Origin: Pseudomonadota bacterium
Lineage (GTDB): Bacteria > Pseudomonadota > Alphaproteobacteria > Rhodospirillales > Rhodospirillaceae
Direction: 5' to 3'
DNA: 18,559 nucleotides
Assembly (NCBI GenBank): GCA_023396465.1
Contig: JAEWWF010000046.1
Span: 1 to 18,559 of the forward strand
Every line of letters starts with the position of its first letter. The stretch's first letter is position 1. This document shows, one piece after another, positions 6,901 to 15,908 of the stretch. The notes under the pieces are model-generated. The model searched no databases. It was not told the origin of the DNA and was given only the letters and a program-made list of their open reading frames with translations. The translations under genes were made by a program, and so were the position numbers.

Positions 6901-7129
6901 CATCGAGCCCCTCGACCCCCTCCACCGCATCCTCGATGCGCTGGCAGATGGCATCCTCGACATCGGCGGCGGAGGCGCCGGGGTAGATGGCCCGGACCTG
7001 CACCTCGTCGGGGGCGATGTCGGGAAAGGTCTCGCGCTTCAGGGCCGGCAGGCTGAACAGGCCGATGATGATGAAGGCCGCCATCAACAGGTTGGCGGCC
7101 ACCGGATGGGCGGCGAACCAGCGGATCAT
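3962..7129 (-). CDS. RND-family efflux pump, inner-membrane permease (AcrB/HAE1-like)
   Basis: 1055 aa, the usual length for HAE-RND pumps, starting at ATG 7129. The first membrane helix is at residues 9-28, followed by the FPDIAPDEVQVRAIYPGAS porter-domain start typical of the family. Helices 2-4 lie at about 332-405. GLLMDDAIVIAENV (390-403) carries the paired aspartates (394-395) of the proton-relay helix. A second repeat with GVVVNDTILIVMFI and three closing helices ends near residue 1030. It would export drugs, metals or small organics by proton antiport, with the adaptor encoded just upstream and an outer-membrane channel not encoded here. Its ATG overlaps the adaptor stop by 4 bases (ATGA), implying coupled translation. 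The last residues form a small repeat (SPSGETAASPSG). Substrate cannot be predicted. Confidence 0.93.
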   Translation of the reverse strand: MIRWFAAHPVAANLLMAAFIIIGLFSLPALKRETFPDIAPDEVQVRAIYPGASAADVEDAICQRIEDAVEGVEGLDESRCEAREGLAVAVAKMREGGDLDRFTDDVRSAIDGIDGFPADVERPVIKQLGRIDFVASLSLTGPMSASHLKAYAETVKSRLLQVPLITQVEIRGFSDRQFRIEVSAEALRRHGLSITDVADVVGRQSLTLPGGVVETRDADVLVRFDDERLTPRTLAELVVIGSPGGGQVRLGDIATITDTFKTAEDQAVFQDQRAALLDISKTRDQDSLEVMAALNTFLDTERARAPQGVELTVTLDASSIIKDRLSMLVENGVMGLTLVFLTLWLFFSFRYSFWVSMGLPVSFFGTFALMTLFGLSLDMITMVGLLIATGLLMDDAIVIAENVAAHLARGKKPFAAAVDGTRQVLPGVVSSFLTTVCVFGALAFMEGRIGQVMKVMPMVLIMTLAVSLIEAFLILPHHLAHSLGHMAAKRPSRFRRWFETWFEDMRTNRFGALVDRAVAWRYLTVGVMLALLVGTVALMAGGAVKVRAFPELEGDIVQARILLPQGTPLARTEQVVAQVIAAAEQVAADLAPRQPEGAALVRQVAVQYNTNTDAYESGPHVATVTLDLLSSQVRDAPMAEIIGRWRARTGSIADVVSLKFAERQLGPGGRAIDIRMKGDDLDQLKAAALELRHWLAGYAGVLDLSDDLRPGKPELRLTLKDGAVPLGVTGRTIAAQLRGAFQGTTVTEVQQAGETWDIQVMLSPEDRSSLAALDLFAVMLPDGTQVPLGAVADITLDRGYARIHRVDGRRTVTVQGEIDSAVANANEILADTRARFLPDLLARHPGVVLDFEGQAKEGATTGRSVLRNVVIGLIGIYMLLALQFRSYLEPVVVMTAIPMALVGAVFGHLIQGLEMSMPSMVGMAALAGVVVNDTILIVMFIKEHRASGLPTAEAARQAARARFRAILLTSLTTVAGLLPLLLERSLQAQVLIPLATSLAFGLASATVLSLFLVPALYTILDDFRLDPEAVEPDPETAVLHGASSPSGETAASPSG
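3966..4002. repeat. 24-bp-period partial tandem repeat at the 3' end of the RND pump gene
   Basis: CCCGAGGGCGAGG occurs at 3966-3978 and again at 3990-4002; the match extends to 18 bases with one difference. It encodes the repeated SPSG at the extreme C-terminus of the pump. It looks like a small duplication in an unconstrained cytoplasmic tail. Confidence 0.6.
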
Positions 7130-8457
7130 GGCGTCCCTCCGGTGGCGGCGGCGACGAGCGCGGCGGCGGCGGCGTCATCGGCCTGCGGCAGCAGCTTGAG
7201 GCCGCTGACGGCGGGCACCACGTCGGTGATCACCAGACGCTCGCCGGCGGATAGCCCGCCTGCGATCACCGCGATGTCGCCCTGCTGCCAGGCGACCGTC
7301 ACCGGGCGGACCTCCAGACGGTCGTCGGCATCGGCCACATGCACCGCCGGACCCGGCCGCAGAGCATGGCGCGGCACCACCACGCGCCCGGCCACCGGGC
7401 GGCCGGTCAGCGCCACCTCCACGAACATGCCGCGCGTCAGCGCCGGGCGCACGCCGGGCTGGGCACTGCGGTAGGGATCGTCCACCCGGACGATGACCCC
7501 GACGGTGCGGGTTTTGGGATCCACCTCCTCGGCGATGCGGGCGACCTCGGCCGGCCACTCCACCACCCGGTCACCGGCCCGCAGGCGCACCACCGGCGTC
7601 AGGCCCAGAACCTCCGGCAGGCGTCCGGCGACGGCGGTGACGGCCCCGCCCACCGGCGTCTCGGCGGGAGCGATCAGCGGCAGCAGGTGGGACAACGGCA
7701 CCTGCGCCGCCACCTCGGCCGCCGCGATGCCGTCGCCAGAGGCCAAGGGGCCGCCGCGCTGGGCGAACTGTCCCTCCCGCACCGCCACGGTGGTAATGCG
7801 CAGGTCGAAGGGGGCCCGCACCACCGTGCGGGCGACCTCCAGCCGGGCGGTGTCGCGCTGCGCCTCCAGAGCCCGGCGCTGGGCCGGCAGGAGGGCAAGC
7901 GTGGTTTTCAGTCCCTGCACCTGTTGTTCGCCGCTCAGCAGGGCGCGTTCGGCCTGCTCGACGGCGGCGGTGGCGGCGGCGCCGGAGCTGCGCAGATCGC
8001 GCTTGCGGGCGAGGTCGCGGCGCAGCACGTCCAGCGACCGCTCCTCGATGGCGAGGCTGGCGCGGGTACTGTCCTCGCGGGCATCCAACTCGGCCAGTTG
8101 GGCCTCCAGGCGGAGGAGGGCGAGGTCGTAATCGGCGGAGTCGAAACGGATCAACTCGGTGTCGGCGGGCAGCAGGCTGCCCCGGTCCAGGTTCGGGTGG
8201 ACCCAGGCAACCCGCGCCGAAACCTCCGCCACCGCCTGCCACACCCGTGCCGGCTCGACACTGCCGAAGCCGGTGGCGCGGGGGATGACATCCAGCAGGG
8301 GCGCTTCGATCACCCGCACCGCCCGCACCATCTCGCTCTCGCCGGTGCGGGCGGGAGGCTGGCGCGATTGCACGGCGATCACCAGGGCTGCCGCCGCGAT
8401 CAGCAGCGGCGGCAGCACCAGCAGCTTGCGGCCATGGGTGCGCAAGAAAGTACGCAT
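7126..8457 (-). CDS. RND efflux periplasmic adaptor subunit (HlyD/membrane-fusion family)
   Basis: 443 aa from ATG 8457. A single N-terminal membrane anchor at residues 11-30 (LLVLPPLLIAAAALVIAVQ) leads into a periplasmic protein. The order is the family standard: first half of the lipoyl/barrel region (about 45-110), an alpha-helical hairpin rich in Ala, Leu, Glu and Arg (about 115-205), the returning lipoyl half with VRAPFDLRITTVAVREGQF, a beta-barrel, and a membrane-proximal domain ending VPAVSGLKLLP. It bridges the RND pump to an outer-membrane channel of the TolC class. No lipobox cysteine is present, so it is anchored by the helix. It lies 5 bases downstream of the regulator gene and overlaps the pump gene by 4 bases. 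Confidence 0.9.
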   Translation of the reverse strand: MRTFLRTHGRKLLVLPPLLIAAAALVIAVQSRQPPARTGESEMVRAVRVIEAPLLDVIPRATGFGSVEPARVWQAVAEVSARVAWVHPNLDRGSLLPADTELIRFDSADYDLALLRLEAQLAELDAREDSTRASLAIEERSLDVLRRDLARKRDLRSSGAAATAAVEQAERALLSGEQQVQGLKTTLALLPAQRRALEAQRDTARLEVARTVVRAPFDLRITTVAVREGQFAQRGGPLASGDGIAAAEVAAQVPLSHLLPLIAPAETPVGGAVTAVAGRLPEVLGLTPVVRLRAGDRVVEWPAEVARIAEEVDPKTRTVGVIVRVDDPYRSAQPGVRPALTRGMFVEVALTGRPVAGRVVVPRHALRPGPAVHVADADDRLEVRPVTVAWQQGDIAVIAGGLSAGERLVITDVVPAVSGLKLLPQADDAAAAALVAAATGGTP

Positions 8458-8462
8458 GCGGT

Positions 8463-9161
8463 TTACTCTCCCCCCTCGGGCGGCGGCACCGGCAGGCCCA
8501 GCGAGCCGCAGGCCCCGGCGATGGCGACGGCGATGGTGCCGTCAAGCGACGCCCCGTCCAGAATAGTCCGGCCCAGCCGCCGTTCGACCACGGCGCGGGC
8601 GGCGATCAGCGGCATGATGGCGCCCAGAACCAAGTGGCCGCGCAGGATCGCCTGCTCGTGCGCTGGCGGCAGCCCGAGAGCGGCACCGGCGATGGCGGCG
8701 AAGGCACGGTTCATGGGGGCGAAGAAGTCGCGGTCCAGACTCTCGAACGCCTCCGACGGCATCAGCAACTCCCGCAGCAGGAAGCCGGCGCGGCCATCTT
8801 CGCGGGCTGTCACCAGACTGTGCATCAGGCGGCCGACCACGGTCGCCAGCAGGCGTCCGAGACGCTGGCGGTCGCCGTTCGCCGCCGCCACCTCGGCCGC
8901 CACGCCCGCCGCCAGCGGCGCCAGTCCGGCGGCGCTACGCGCGGCCACCGCCTCGGCGACGGCGACATACAGACCCCGCTTGCCGCCGAAGTGGTAGGCG
9001 ATGGCGGCCACGTTGGCTCCCGCCGCCTCGGCGATGCGGCGGATGGAGACGCCGTCGAACCCGTCGCGGGCGAAGACCGGCAGCGCCGCTTCGATCAGCC
9101 GGCGGCGGGTCTCCTCGCCGCGATCGGCGGCCGTGTCGGCAAGGGAGGGGGTGACGGCCAT
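8463..9161 (-). CDS. TetR-family regulator with CerR/DUF1956-type C-terminal domain
   Basis: 232 aa from ATG 9161, with AGGAGG (9170-9175) 8 bases ahead. Residues 17-63 are a TetR N-terminal helix-turn-helix: TRRRLIEAALPVFARDGFDG, then SIRRIAEAAGANVAAIAYHFGGKRGLY with the YHFGGK hallmark. The C-terminal part, with FLLRELLMPSEAFESL and a long effector-pocket helix bundle, resembles the CerR (DUF1956) type found beside HlyD/efflux genes. It is the first gene of the efflux operon and probably represses its own promoter, releasing it when a pump substrate binds. The AT-rich repeat block at 9183-9211 lies at the right place for its operator. The family call is secure; the C-terminal subclass is likely but less certain. 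Confidence 0.9.
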   Translation of the reverse strand: MAVTPSLADTAADRGEETRRRLIEAALPVFARDGFDGVSIRRIAEAAGANVAAIAYHFGGKRGLYVAVAEAVAARSAAGLAPLAAGVAAEVAAANGDRQRLGRLLATVVGRLMHSLVTAREDGRAGFLLRELLMPSEAFESLDRDFFAPMNRAFAAIAGAALGLPPAHEQAILRGHLVLGAIMPLIAARAVVERRLGRTILDGASLDGTIAVAIAGACGSLGLPVPPPEGGE

Positions 9162-9169
9162 GGCGGCGG

Positions 9170-9213
9170 CCTCCTGATAAGCTCAATCGTTTGATTAAAA
9201 CACTTGATTGAAT
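9170..9213 (-). promoter_or_regulatory. Probable operator/promoter of the efflux operon
   Basis: An AT-rich island in GC-rich DNA. TCAATC (9183-9188) and GATTGA (9206-9211) are inverted with 17 bases between them. TTGATT is also repeated directly at 9191-9196 and 9204-9209, 13 bases apart. Regulators of the CerR type often bind CAATC/GATTG-style half-sites, which fits the encoded TetR protein. The block lies 22-50 bases ahead of the regulator start and would overlap its promoter. A clear -35/-10 pair could not be fixed. The ribosome binding site AGGAGG is at 9170-9175. Confidence 0.6.
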
Positions 9214-9287
9214 GACGCAATGCCAATATCCGGCGGGGCAATCGCGGTGCCACGCCGGACGCGAGATAGGGGCCGGGATGGACGGGG

Positions 9288-9710
9288 TCAGTGCCCCTGA
9301 GGCAACCGCACGAAGGTTCCCAGCCAGAACTGGGACAGCTGCTTCATGATGTCGATCAGGTCGTCGATGGTGATCGGCTTGACCATGTAGGCGTTGGCGT
9401 GACGGCGGTAGCTTTCGGTCACGTCGCGTTCCGCTTCCGAGGTGGTCAGGATCACCACCGGAATCTCACAGAGTTCCGGGGCGGTCTTGATCTCCAGCAG
9501 GGTCTGGCGGCCATCCTTGCGCGGCATGTTGAGGTCGAGAAGGATAAGGTCGGGCCTGGGCTTGCCGCCGTGCAGGTAATCCATGCACTCCTGACCGTCG
9601 CGAACCCATTCAAGGGTCACGCCGGGGTGAGCTTCCTTCAGCGCCTCGCGGGTCAGCTCGGCGTCGTCGGGGTTGTCATCGGCCAGCAAGAACAGCGGGG
9701 TACGGGTCAT
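9288..9710 (-). CDS. Single-domain response regulator, Rcp1-like receiver
   Basis: 140 aa and nothing but a receiver domain. Asp11, Asp12 and Asp59 (LILLDLNMPRKDG) form the acidic pocket with Asp59 as phosphate acceptor; Thr89/Thr90 and Lys111 are the switch residues. ADDNPDDAELTREAL at the start and SQFWLGTFVRLP at the end are typical of the Rcp1 group, small receivers that pair with phytochrome-like kinases. Its ATG overlaps the stop of the upstream kinase gene by one base (TGATG), so the two are almost certainly cognate partners. With no output domain it must act by protein contact or as a phosphate relay. Confidence 0.92.
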   Translation of the reverse strand: MTRTPLFLLADDNPDDAELTREALKEAHPGVTLEWVRDGQECMDYLHGGKPRPDLILLDLNMPRKDGRQTLLEIKTAPELCEIPVVILTTSEAERDVTESYRRHANAYMVKPITIDDLIDIMKQLSQFWLGTFVRLPQGH

Positions 9711-11548
9711 CAGGCGGCAACTCCTGCGGCTGGACCAGCCGTGTCGGCGGAGGAAACAGGATCGGACTCATCGTGTGCCGACGGAGGGATGGCGCTCACG
9801 GTAAACCGAACGTCGCAGCCTACACCGCCCGTCGACGAAATCCACATCCTTCCGCCATGAAGCTCGGCGATACGGCGGGCCATGGACAGGCCGATGCCGG
9901 TGCCGCCGCTTCCACTGTCGGGGTCGAGCTTCTTGAACAGGTGGAAGACGCTCTCGCGCAGGGGCTCGGGAATGCCGATGCCGTTGTCGCGCACGGAGAT
10001 TTCCCAGACGCCGCGGCGGCGGTGGGCAGTAACCGTCACCCGCGACGGACGCGCCGGATCGGCATAGGTGACGGCATTGTCGATCAGATGATCGACCAGC
10101 GCCGTCAACTGCGCGGGATTGCCCGCCACCACCGGCAAATCCTCGGCCTGGACGTGGGATCCGGGATGGCGGCGGGCGGCGGTGACCACCAACTCGCCCA
10201 GGTCGACCGGTGTCAGCATGCGCTCGCTGGCGTCGAGCACGGCATAGACCATCAGCTCCTTGAACATGGTCCGCATGCGTTCGGCGGCAGTGGTGATGCG
10301 GTTCATGTAGTGGCGGCTCTGCTCGTCCAGCTCCGATCCCAGGCGGCGGCCGAGCAACTGGGTGAAGCCGCCGATGGCGCGCAGCGGTTCCTGGAGGTCG
10401 TGGGCGGCGATATAGGCGAAGCGGGCGGTTTCGGCGCGCGCCTTGGCCATGTCCTCCAGGGTCTGGCGCAGGTGCTGTTCGCGCCCCTCCAACTCGCGCG
10501 CCATGACATCGAGGTCACGCGCCAGGGCGGAAATGCCGCTGGCATCGCTCCAGCGGTCGGCCTGTCCGGTATAATCGCCGTCGGCGAACCGGCGGGCGGT
10601 TTCCGACAGGTGATCGAGACGGCGCAGCAGCAGCCGGTCAGCCGTCAGCGAAACCAGGACGAACAGAACGGTGGCGAGCCCGGCGAAGCCCACGAACCAG
10701 ATGCGGGCATGGCGGTTGACGGTTCCAAGCACCACCTCGGACGGCAGGCTGGCGGCGACGATGGCGCCGCCGGGCACGCCGGGCACCCGCACATGGACGC
10801 TCAGGCGCGAGGGATCGTCCTCCACCTGCTGCCCTCTCACCGCCGCCAGTGCGGTGTCCACGTCGCTGGCGGGCAGCATGGACCCCGGCGCCAGGGTGGT
10901 GTCGCTGCTGGCCAGTACCAGGCCGGTATGGTCGAACACCACGATCCGCTCCTGCCGGGGCAGGCGGGCCGTGGTCAACACGTCCTGGAGCCAATCGAGG
11001 GACAGGCCGGCGTTGAGGGTGCCGTTGATCCGGCCGTCGGCGTCGCGCAGCGGATGCGACAGGACGATCACCGGGCGTCCGGTCAGCATGCCGAGCTTGA
11101 AGCCCGACATGCCGAGGCCGCCGGTTTCAAACGCTTCGCTGATGTTGCGCTGGTGGCCGACGAAGACCGGGGCGGTCAGGGGGCCGGCGCTGCTACAGAC
11201 GATGAAGGCGCGCCCGTTGACCACGGAGAAATTGGTGTAGCGGGGCTGGGCGGCGGCGACGCCGGCGAGGATCGCCGGGCAGTCGGGATGTTCGGGGGTG
11301 GCAAGCTGCGGCACTGCCGACAGCGACACAAGCAACTCGCCGGCGCGGTGAAGTTCCACCGCGATCTGACGGCTGATGGTCGCCGCCGACCGCTCCAGAC
11401 TGGCGCGTTCGGTCGCCAACATCTGGCCGCGCTGCTCGGCCACATGCAGCATTTCAAACGCCGCCAGCGGGGCCAGCAGCGCGATGACGAGAACCAGCAG
11501 CCAGCGGCGCTCGGTGCCGAAGCGGAAACGCCTGCCGTGGGGGGCCAT
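9710..11548 (-). CDS. Membrane histidine kinase with periplasmic Cache-like sensor and HAMP domain
   Basis: 612 aa from ATG 11548; an upstream extension to 11791 is Arg/Pro-rich and unlike protein. Membrane helices at about 15-34 and 284-303 enclose a 250-residue periplasmic region with double-Cache (PDC) character: HRAGELLVSLSAVPQL, RYTNFSVVNGRAFI, GTLNAGLSLDWLQ. HAMP follows at about 303-356 and a coiled segment at 350-378. FAYIAAHDLQEPLRAIGGF (377-395) has the phosphoacceptor His383 and belongs to the bacteriophytochrome-type HisKA class. The ATPase domain shows LIDNAV (Asn491), DNGIGIPE (521-528) and GGTGIGLSMAR. There is no chromophore domain, so the signal is probably a periplasmic small molecule. 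The partner receiver is encoded next, overlapping by one base. Confidence 0.92.
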   Translation of the reverse strand: MAPHGRRFRFGTERRWLLVLVIALLAPLAAFEMLHVAEQRGQMLATERASLERSAATISRQIAVELHRAGELLVSLSAVPQLATPEHPDCPAILAGVAAAQPRYTNFSVVNGRAFIVCSSAGPLTAPVFVGHQRNISEAFETGGLGMSGFKLGMLTGRPVIVLSHPLRDADGRINGTLNAGLSLDWLQDVLTTARLPRQERIVVFDHTGLVLASSDTTLAPGSMLPASDVDTALAAVRGQQVEDDPSRLSVHVRVPGVPGGAIVAASLPSEVVLGTVNRHARIWFVGFAGLATVLFVLVSLTADRLLLRRLDHLSETARRFADGDYTGQADRWSDASGISALARDLDVMARELEGREQHLRQTLEDMAKARAETARFAYIAAHDLQEPLRAIGGFTQLLGRRLGSELDEQSRHYMNRITTAAERMRTMFKELMVYAVLDASERMLTPVDLGELVVTAARRHPGSHVQAEDLPVVAGNPAQLTALVDHLIDNAVTYADPARPSRVTVTAHRRRGVWEISVRDNGIGIPEPLRESVFHLFKKLDPDSGSGGTGIGLSMARRIAELHGGRMWISSTGGVGCDVRFTVSAIPPSAHDESDPVSSADTAGPAAGVAA

Positions 11549-11646
11549 GTGGATCGTCCCGGATCGTGGGGTACGCCAGGAAGGTCTAAACCCCTTCCGT
11601 GTATAAGGAAAGCCTGACCTTCGTTCGGGGATCGGCGGCGGCCGTT
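11549..11646 (-). promoter_or_regulatory. Intergenic region ahead of the Cache-HAMP kinase gene
   Basis: A 98-base gap separates the receiver-HDOD gene from this kinase gene. It contains the dyad GGAAGG (11579-11584) / CCTTCC (11593-11598), and, on the - strand, TTATACA just ahead of it. The gap is large enough for a separate promoter but no U-tailed terminator is visible. The two kinase units could therefore be one operon with an internal promoter or two operons. Confidence 0.3.
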
Positions 11647-12753
11647 CTACAGGGGCGTGCGCACCGCCGCCGCTGCCCGACGCAGCAGCGGAAGCAGGTC
11701 GTTGCCGGCGGCGCCGACGCTCTCGTCCGTGGATGCATGCTCGTGATCGAGGAGAGTGACGGCCTCCACCACCGGATCGTTGAACCCCCACAGTCCCAGC
11801 AGATAGCCGCCGACCTCGCCGTGGCTGGCCCCCAGCCCCTGGCGCAGGGTGGGGCCGAGCGGCGCGCCCTGGCGCACCCGGTCGATCAGCGGCAGCAGGC
11901 GGCGCGGCCAGCGGTCGAGCAAGACCAGCAGCCCCACCTCGTGGAGCATCCCGGCGCAGACCGCATGATCGATACGATGACCGGGCAGGCCGGCGGAGAG
12001 GGCTTCGCGACGGGCCGCTCCGGCGGCCTCGACCGCCCGCTGTTCGATCGCCCGGACGATGTCGGCGACGGCGGAGTCGCCGATGAACATGCGGAACAGG
12101 CCAACCTTCAGCGCCAGCAGGCGCACCGTTTCCACCCCCAGGATGCGGACGGCCTGTTCGGCGGTGGTGACCGCCCGGGTAAGGGCGAAATATTGAGAAT
12201 TGGTGATCTTCAGAAGCTCCGCCAGCATGCCGACGTCCTGGCTCACCAGGGCGGCGATGGAGGAGGCCGAGGAGGTCGGGCTGTCCAACTCGCGCATCAG
12301 TTTCAGATGGGCCTCGGCCGGCGACGGCAATCCATCGAGCCCGCCGACCAGATCCAGCAGCTCCGGTCTGTCCAGGATGGAGCGGAGCGCCAGGGCGCGG
12401 TCGATGGTGGTTTCCAGCGCGGTCTGGTCACAGGGTTTGGCAAGGTACTGATGCGCCGGCCCGGCGGCGCGCAATACGCTGTCGTCGTGGGAATGGCCGG
12501 ACAGAATGATCCGCGCCGCCTGCGGGCGGATATCCCTGGCACGGCGCAACAGCTCGGCACCGTCCATGCCGGGCATGCGCATGTCGGACACCACCACGTC
12601 CACCGGCTGGGAAGAGAGGATGTCCAGGGCCGGGCCGGCACCCTCGGCGAAATGGCAGGTCCAGGTGTCGCGGCGGGCCCGGGTCATGCGCCGCAAGGCG
12701 GCGAGGATGTTGGGCTCGTCGTCGACGAACAGGATGTGGCGGGTCGGGGCCAT
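11647..12753 (-). CDS. Response regulator with HDOD output domain
   Basis: 368 aa from ATG 12753, with AGGAGG (12759-12764) 5 bases ahead. Residues 1-125 are a receiver: Asp11, Asp12, Asp57 (VVVSDMRMPG), Ser85 in place of the usual Thr, and Lys106 in AKPCD. Residues about 145-345 are an HDOD domain, recognised by LLKITNSQYFAL, the spaced AIxxLG-like VRILGVETVRLLAL, and AGMLHEVGLLVL. HDOD proteins resemble HD phosphohydrolases but lack the full metal site; here the His-Asp pair is His-Glu. A scaffolding or signalling role is therefore more likely than catalysis. The gene lies 28 bases behind a two-PAS kinase gene and is probably its output. Confidence 0.9.
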   Translation of the reverse strand: MAPTRHILFVDDEPNILAALRRMTRARRDTWTCHFAEGAGPALDILSSQPVDVVVSDMRMPGMDGAELLRRARDIRPQAARIILSGHSHDDSVLRAAGPAHQYLAKPCDQTALETTIDRALALRSILDRPELLDLVGGLDGLPSPAEAHLKLMRELDSPTSSASSIAALVSQDVGMLAELLKITNSQYFALTRAVTTAEQAVRILGVETVRLLALKVGLFRMFIGDSAVADIVRAIEQRAVEAAGAARREALSAGLPGHRIDHAVCAGMLHEVGLLVLLDRWPRRLLPLIDRVRQGAPLGPTLRQGLGASHGEVGGYLLGLWGFNDPVVEAVTLLDHEHASTDESVGAAGNDLLPLLRRAAAAVRTPL

Positions 12754-12781
12754 GGCGTCCTCCTGGCTCGGCGGCCGCGCA

Positions 12782-15147
<2,366 letters not shown>

Positions 15148-15151
<4 letters not shown>

Positions 15152-15756
15152 GACGGCACCTGACGGCTGACCAGCAGGGGCTGGCGGATGGGGGTCAGGG
15201 CGTCGTGGGCGACGATGCGGGCCAGCAACTGCCGCGTCACCACTTCTCCCCGCCGCAGCAGGACGGCCCCGGTGGTGGTGGCCACGTCGCCGCCGAGCAC
15301 GTCGCCGGGCTTCACGCTGTCGAGCGGCACTTCATACATGTTCGGCGGCAGCGGGGCGCGGTCGCGTCGCAGCTTGGTGCGGGCCACCCGGTGGGCGGAA
15401 ATGGCCTCGCGCACCGCATCGCGCAGGCGGTCGGCGGAGCAGGGTTTGGTCAGATAGCGGTGGATCTCGCCGCGATCGAGCGCCTGCACCGCGCTGGTCA
15501 CATCGGCATTGCCGGTCAGGATCAGCCGCACCGTGTCTGGCGCGCGCAACTGGACCTGTTGCAGCAGTTGCAGGCCGGTGATGCCGGGCATGTTCATGTC
15601 GGAAACGACGACGGCATAGCGCTCGCCGTTCACCACCTTCGTCATGGCCTCCACCGCATTGGCCGCGGTGTCCATGTTGAACACCCCGCGGAAGGACCGG
15701 CGGAAGGCGGAGAGGACGTTGGCTTCGTCATCAACGAAGAGAACGCGATCGTTCAT
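15148..15756 (-). CDS. Response regulator: receiver plus C-terminal HD-associated-type module without an HD domain
   Basis: 202 aa from ATG 15756, with GGAGGAG (15763-15769) 6 bases ahead. Residues 1-120 are a receiver of the RpfG-like kind: Asp9, Asp10, Asp53 (VVVSDMNMPG), Thr81 and Lys104 in LTKPC. After a basic linker (122-134) comes a 65-residue tail with VKPGDVLGGDV (148-158), GAVLLRRGEVVT (163-174) and a final VSRQVPS. This matches the pattern L.PGMVL..DV...G.LLL..G..LT seen in short beta modules attached to HD-GYP and HDOD proteins. No HD domain lies between. It is the first gene of the signalling operon and overlaps the two-PAS kinase gene. The receiver is certain; the tail assignment is by remembered pattern. 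Confidence 0.85.
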
Positions 15757-15836
15757 GGCGGGCTCCTCCCTCTGAGCAGTGGTTCGCAGAGGAGGAAGCA
15801 GGCCGCGTGCCAGATGCGAAATGGCCGCGAACCGCC

Positions 15837-15873
15837 AAAAAGAGCGAAGGGCCGTCGCAATCTGCGGCGGCCC
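15837..15873 (-). terminator. Rho-independent terminator of rimO
   Basis: On the - strand GGGCCG (+ 15868-15873) pairs with CGGCCC (+ 15849-15854), and inside it CGCA pairs with TGCG around a 3-base loop. The tail is TTCGCTCTTTTT (+ 15837-15848). It begins 36 bases behind the rimO stop and separates rimO from the signalling operon transcribed in the same direction. Confidence 0.75.
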
Positions 15874-15908
15874 TCCATGCAGAATGGAACGCGCGATTGC
15901 GGTTCGCG

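Noticed and set aside
9773..11617. A 614-codon + strand open frame
   Set aside because: Antisense shadow of the Cache-HAMP kinase; no recognisable domain and no plausible start.
11549..11791. An 81-residue N-terminal extension of the Cache-HAMP kinase
   Set aside because: Arg/Pro/Ser-rich, overlaps the end of the receiver-HDOD gene; ATG 11548 opens directly before the first membrane helix.
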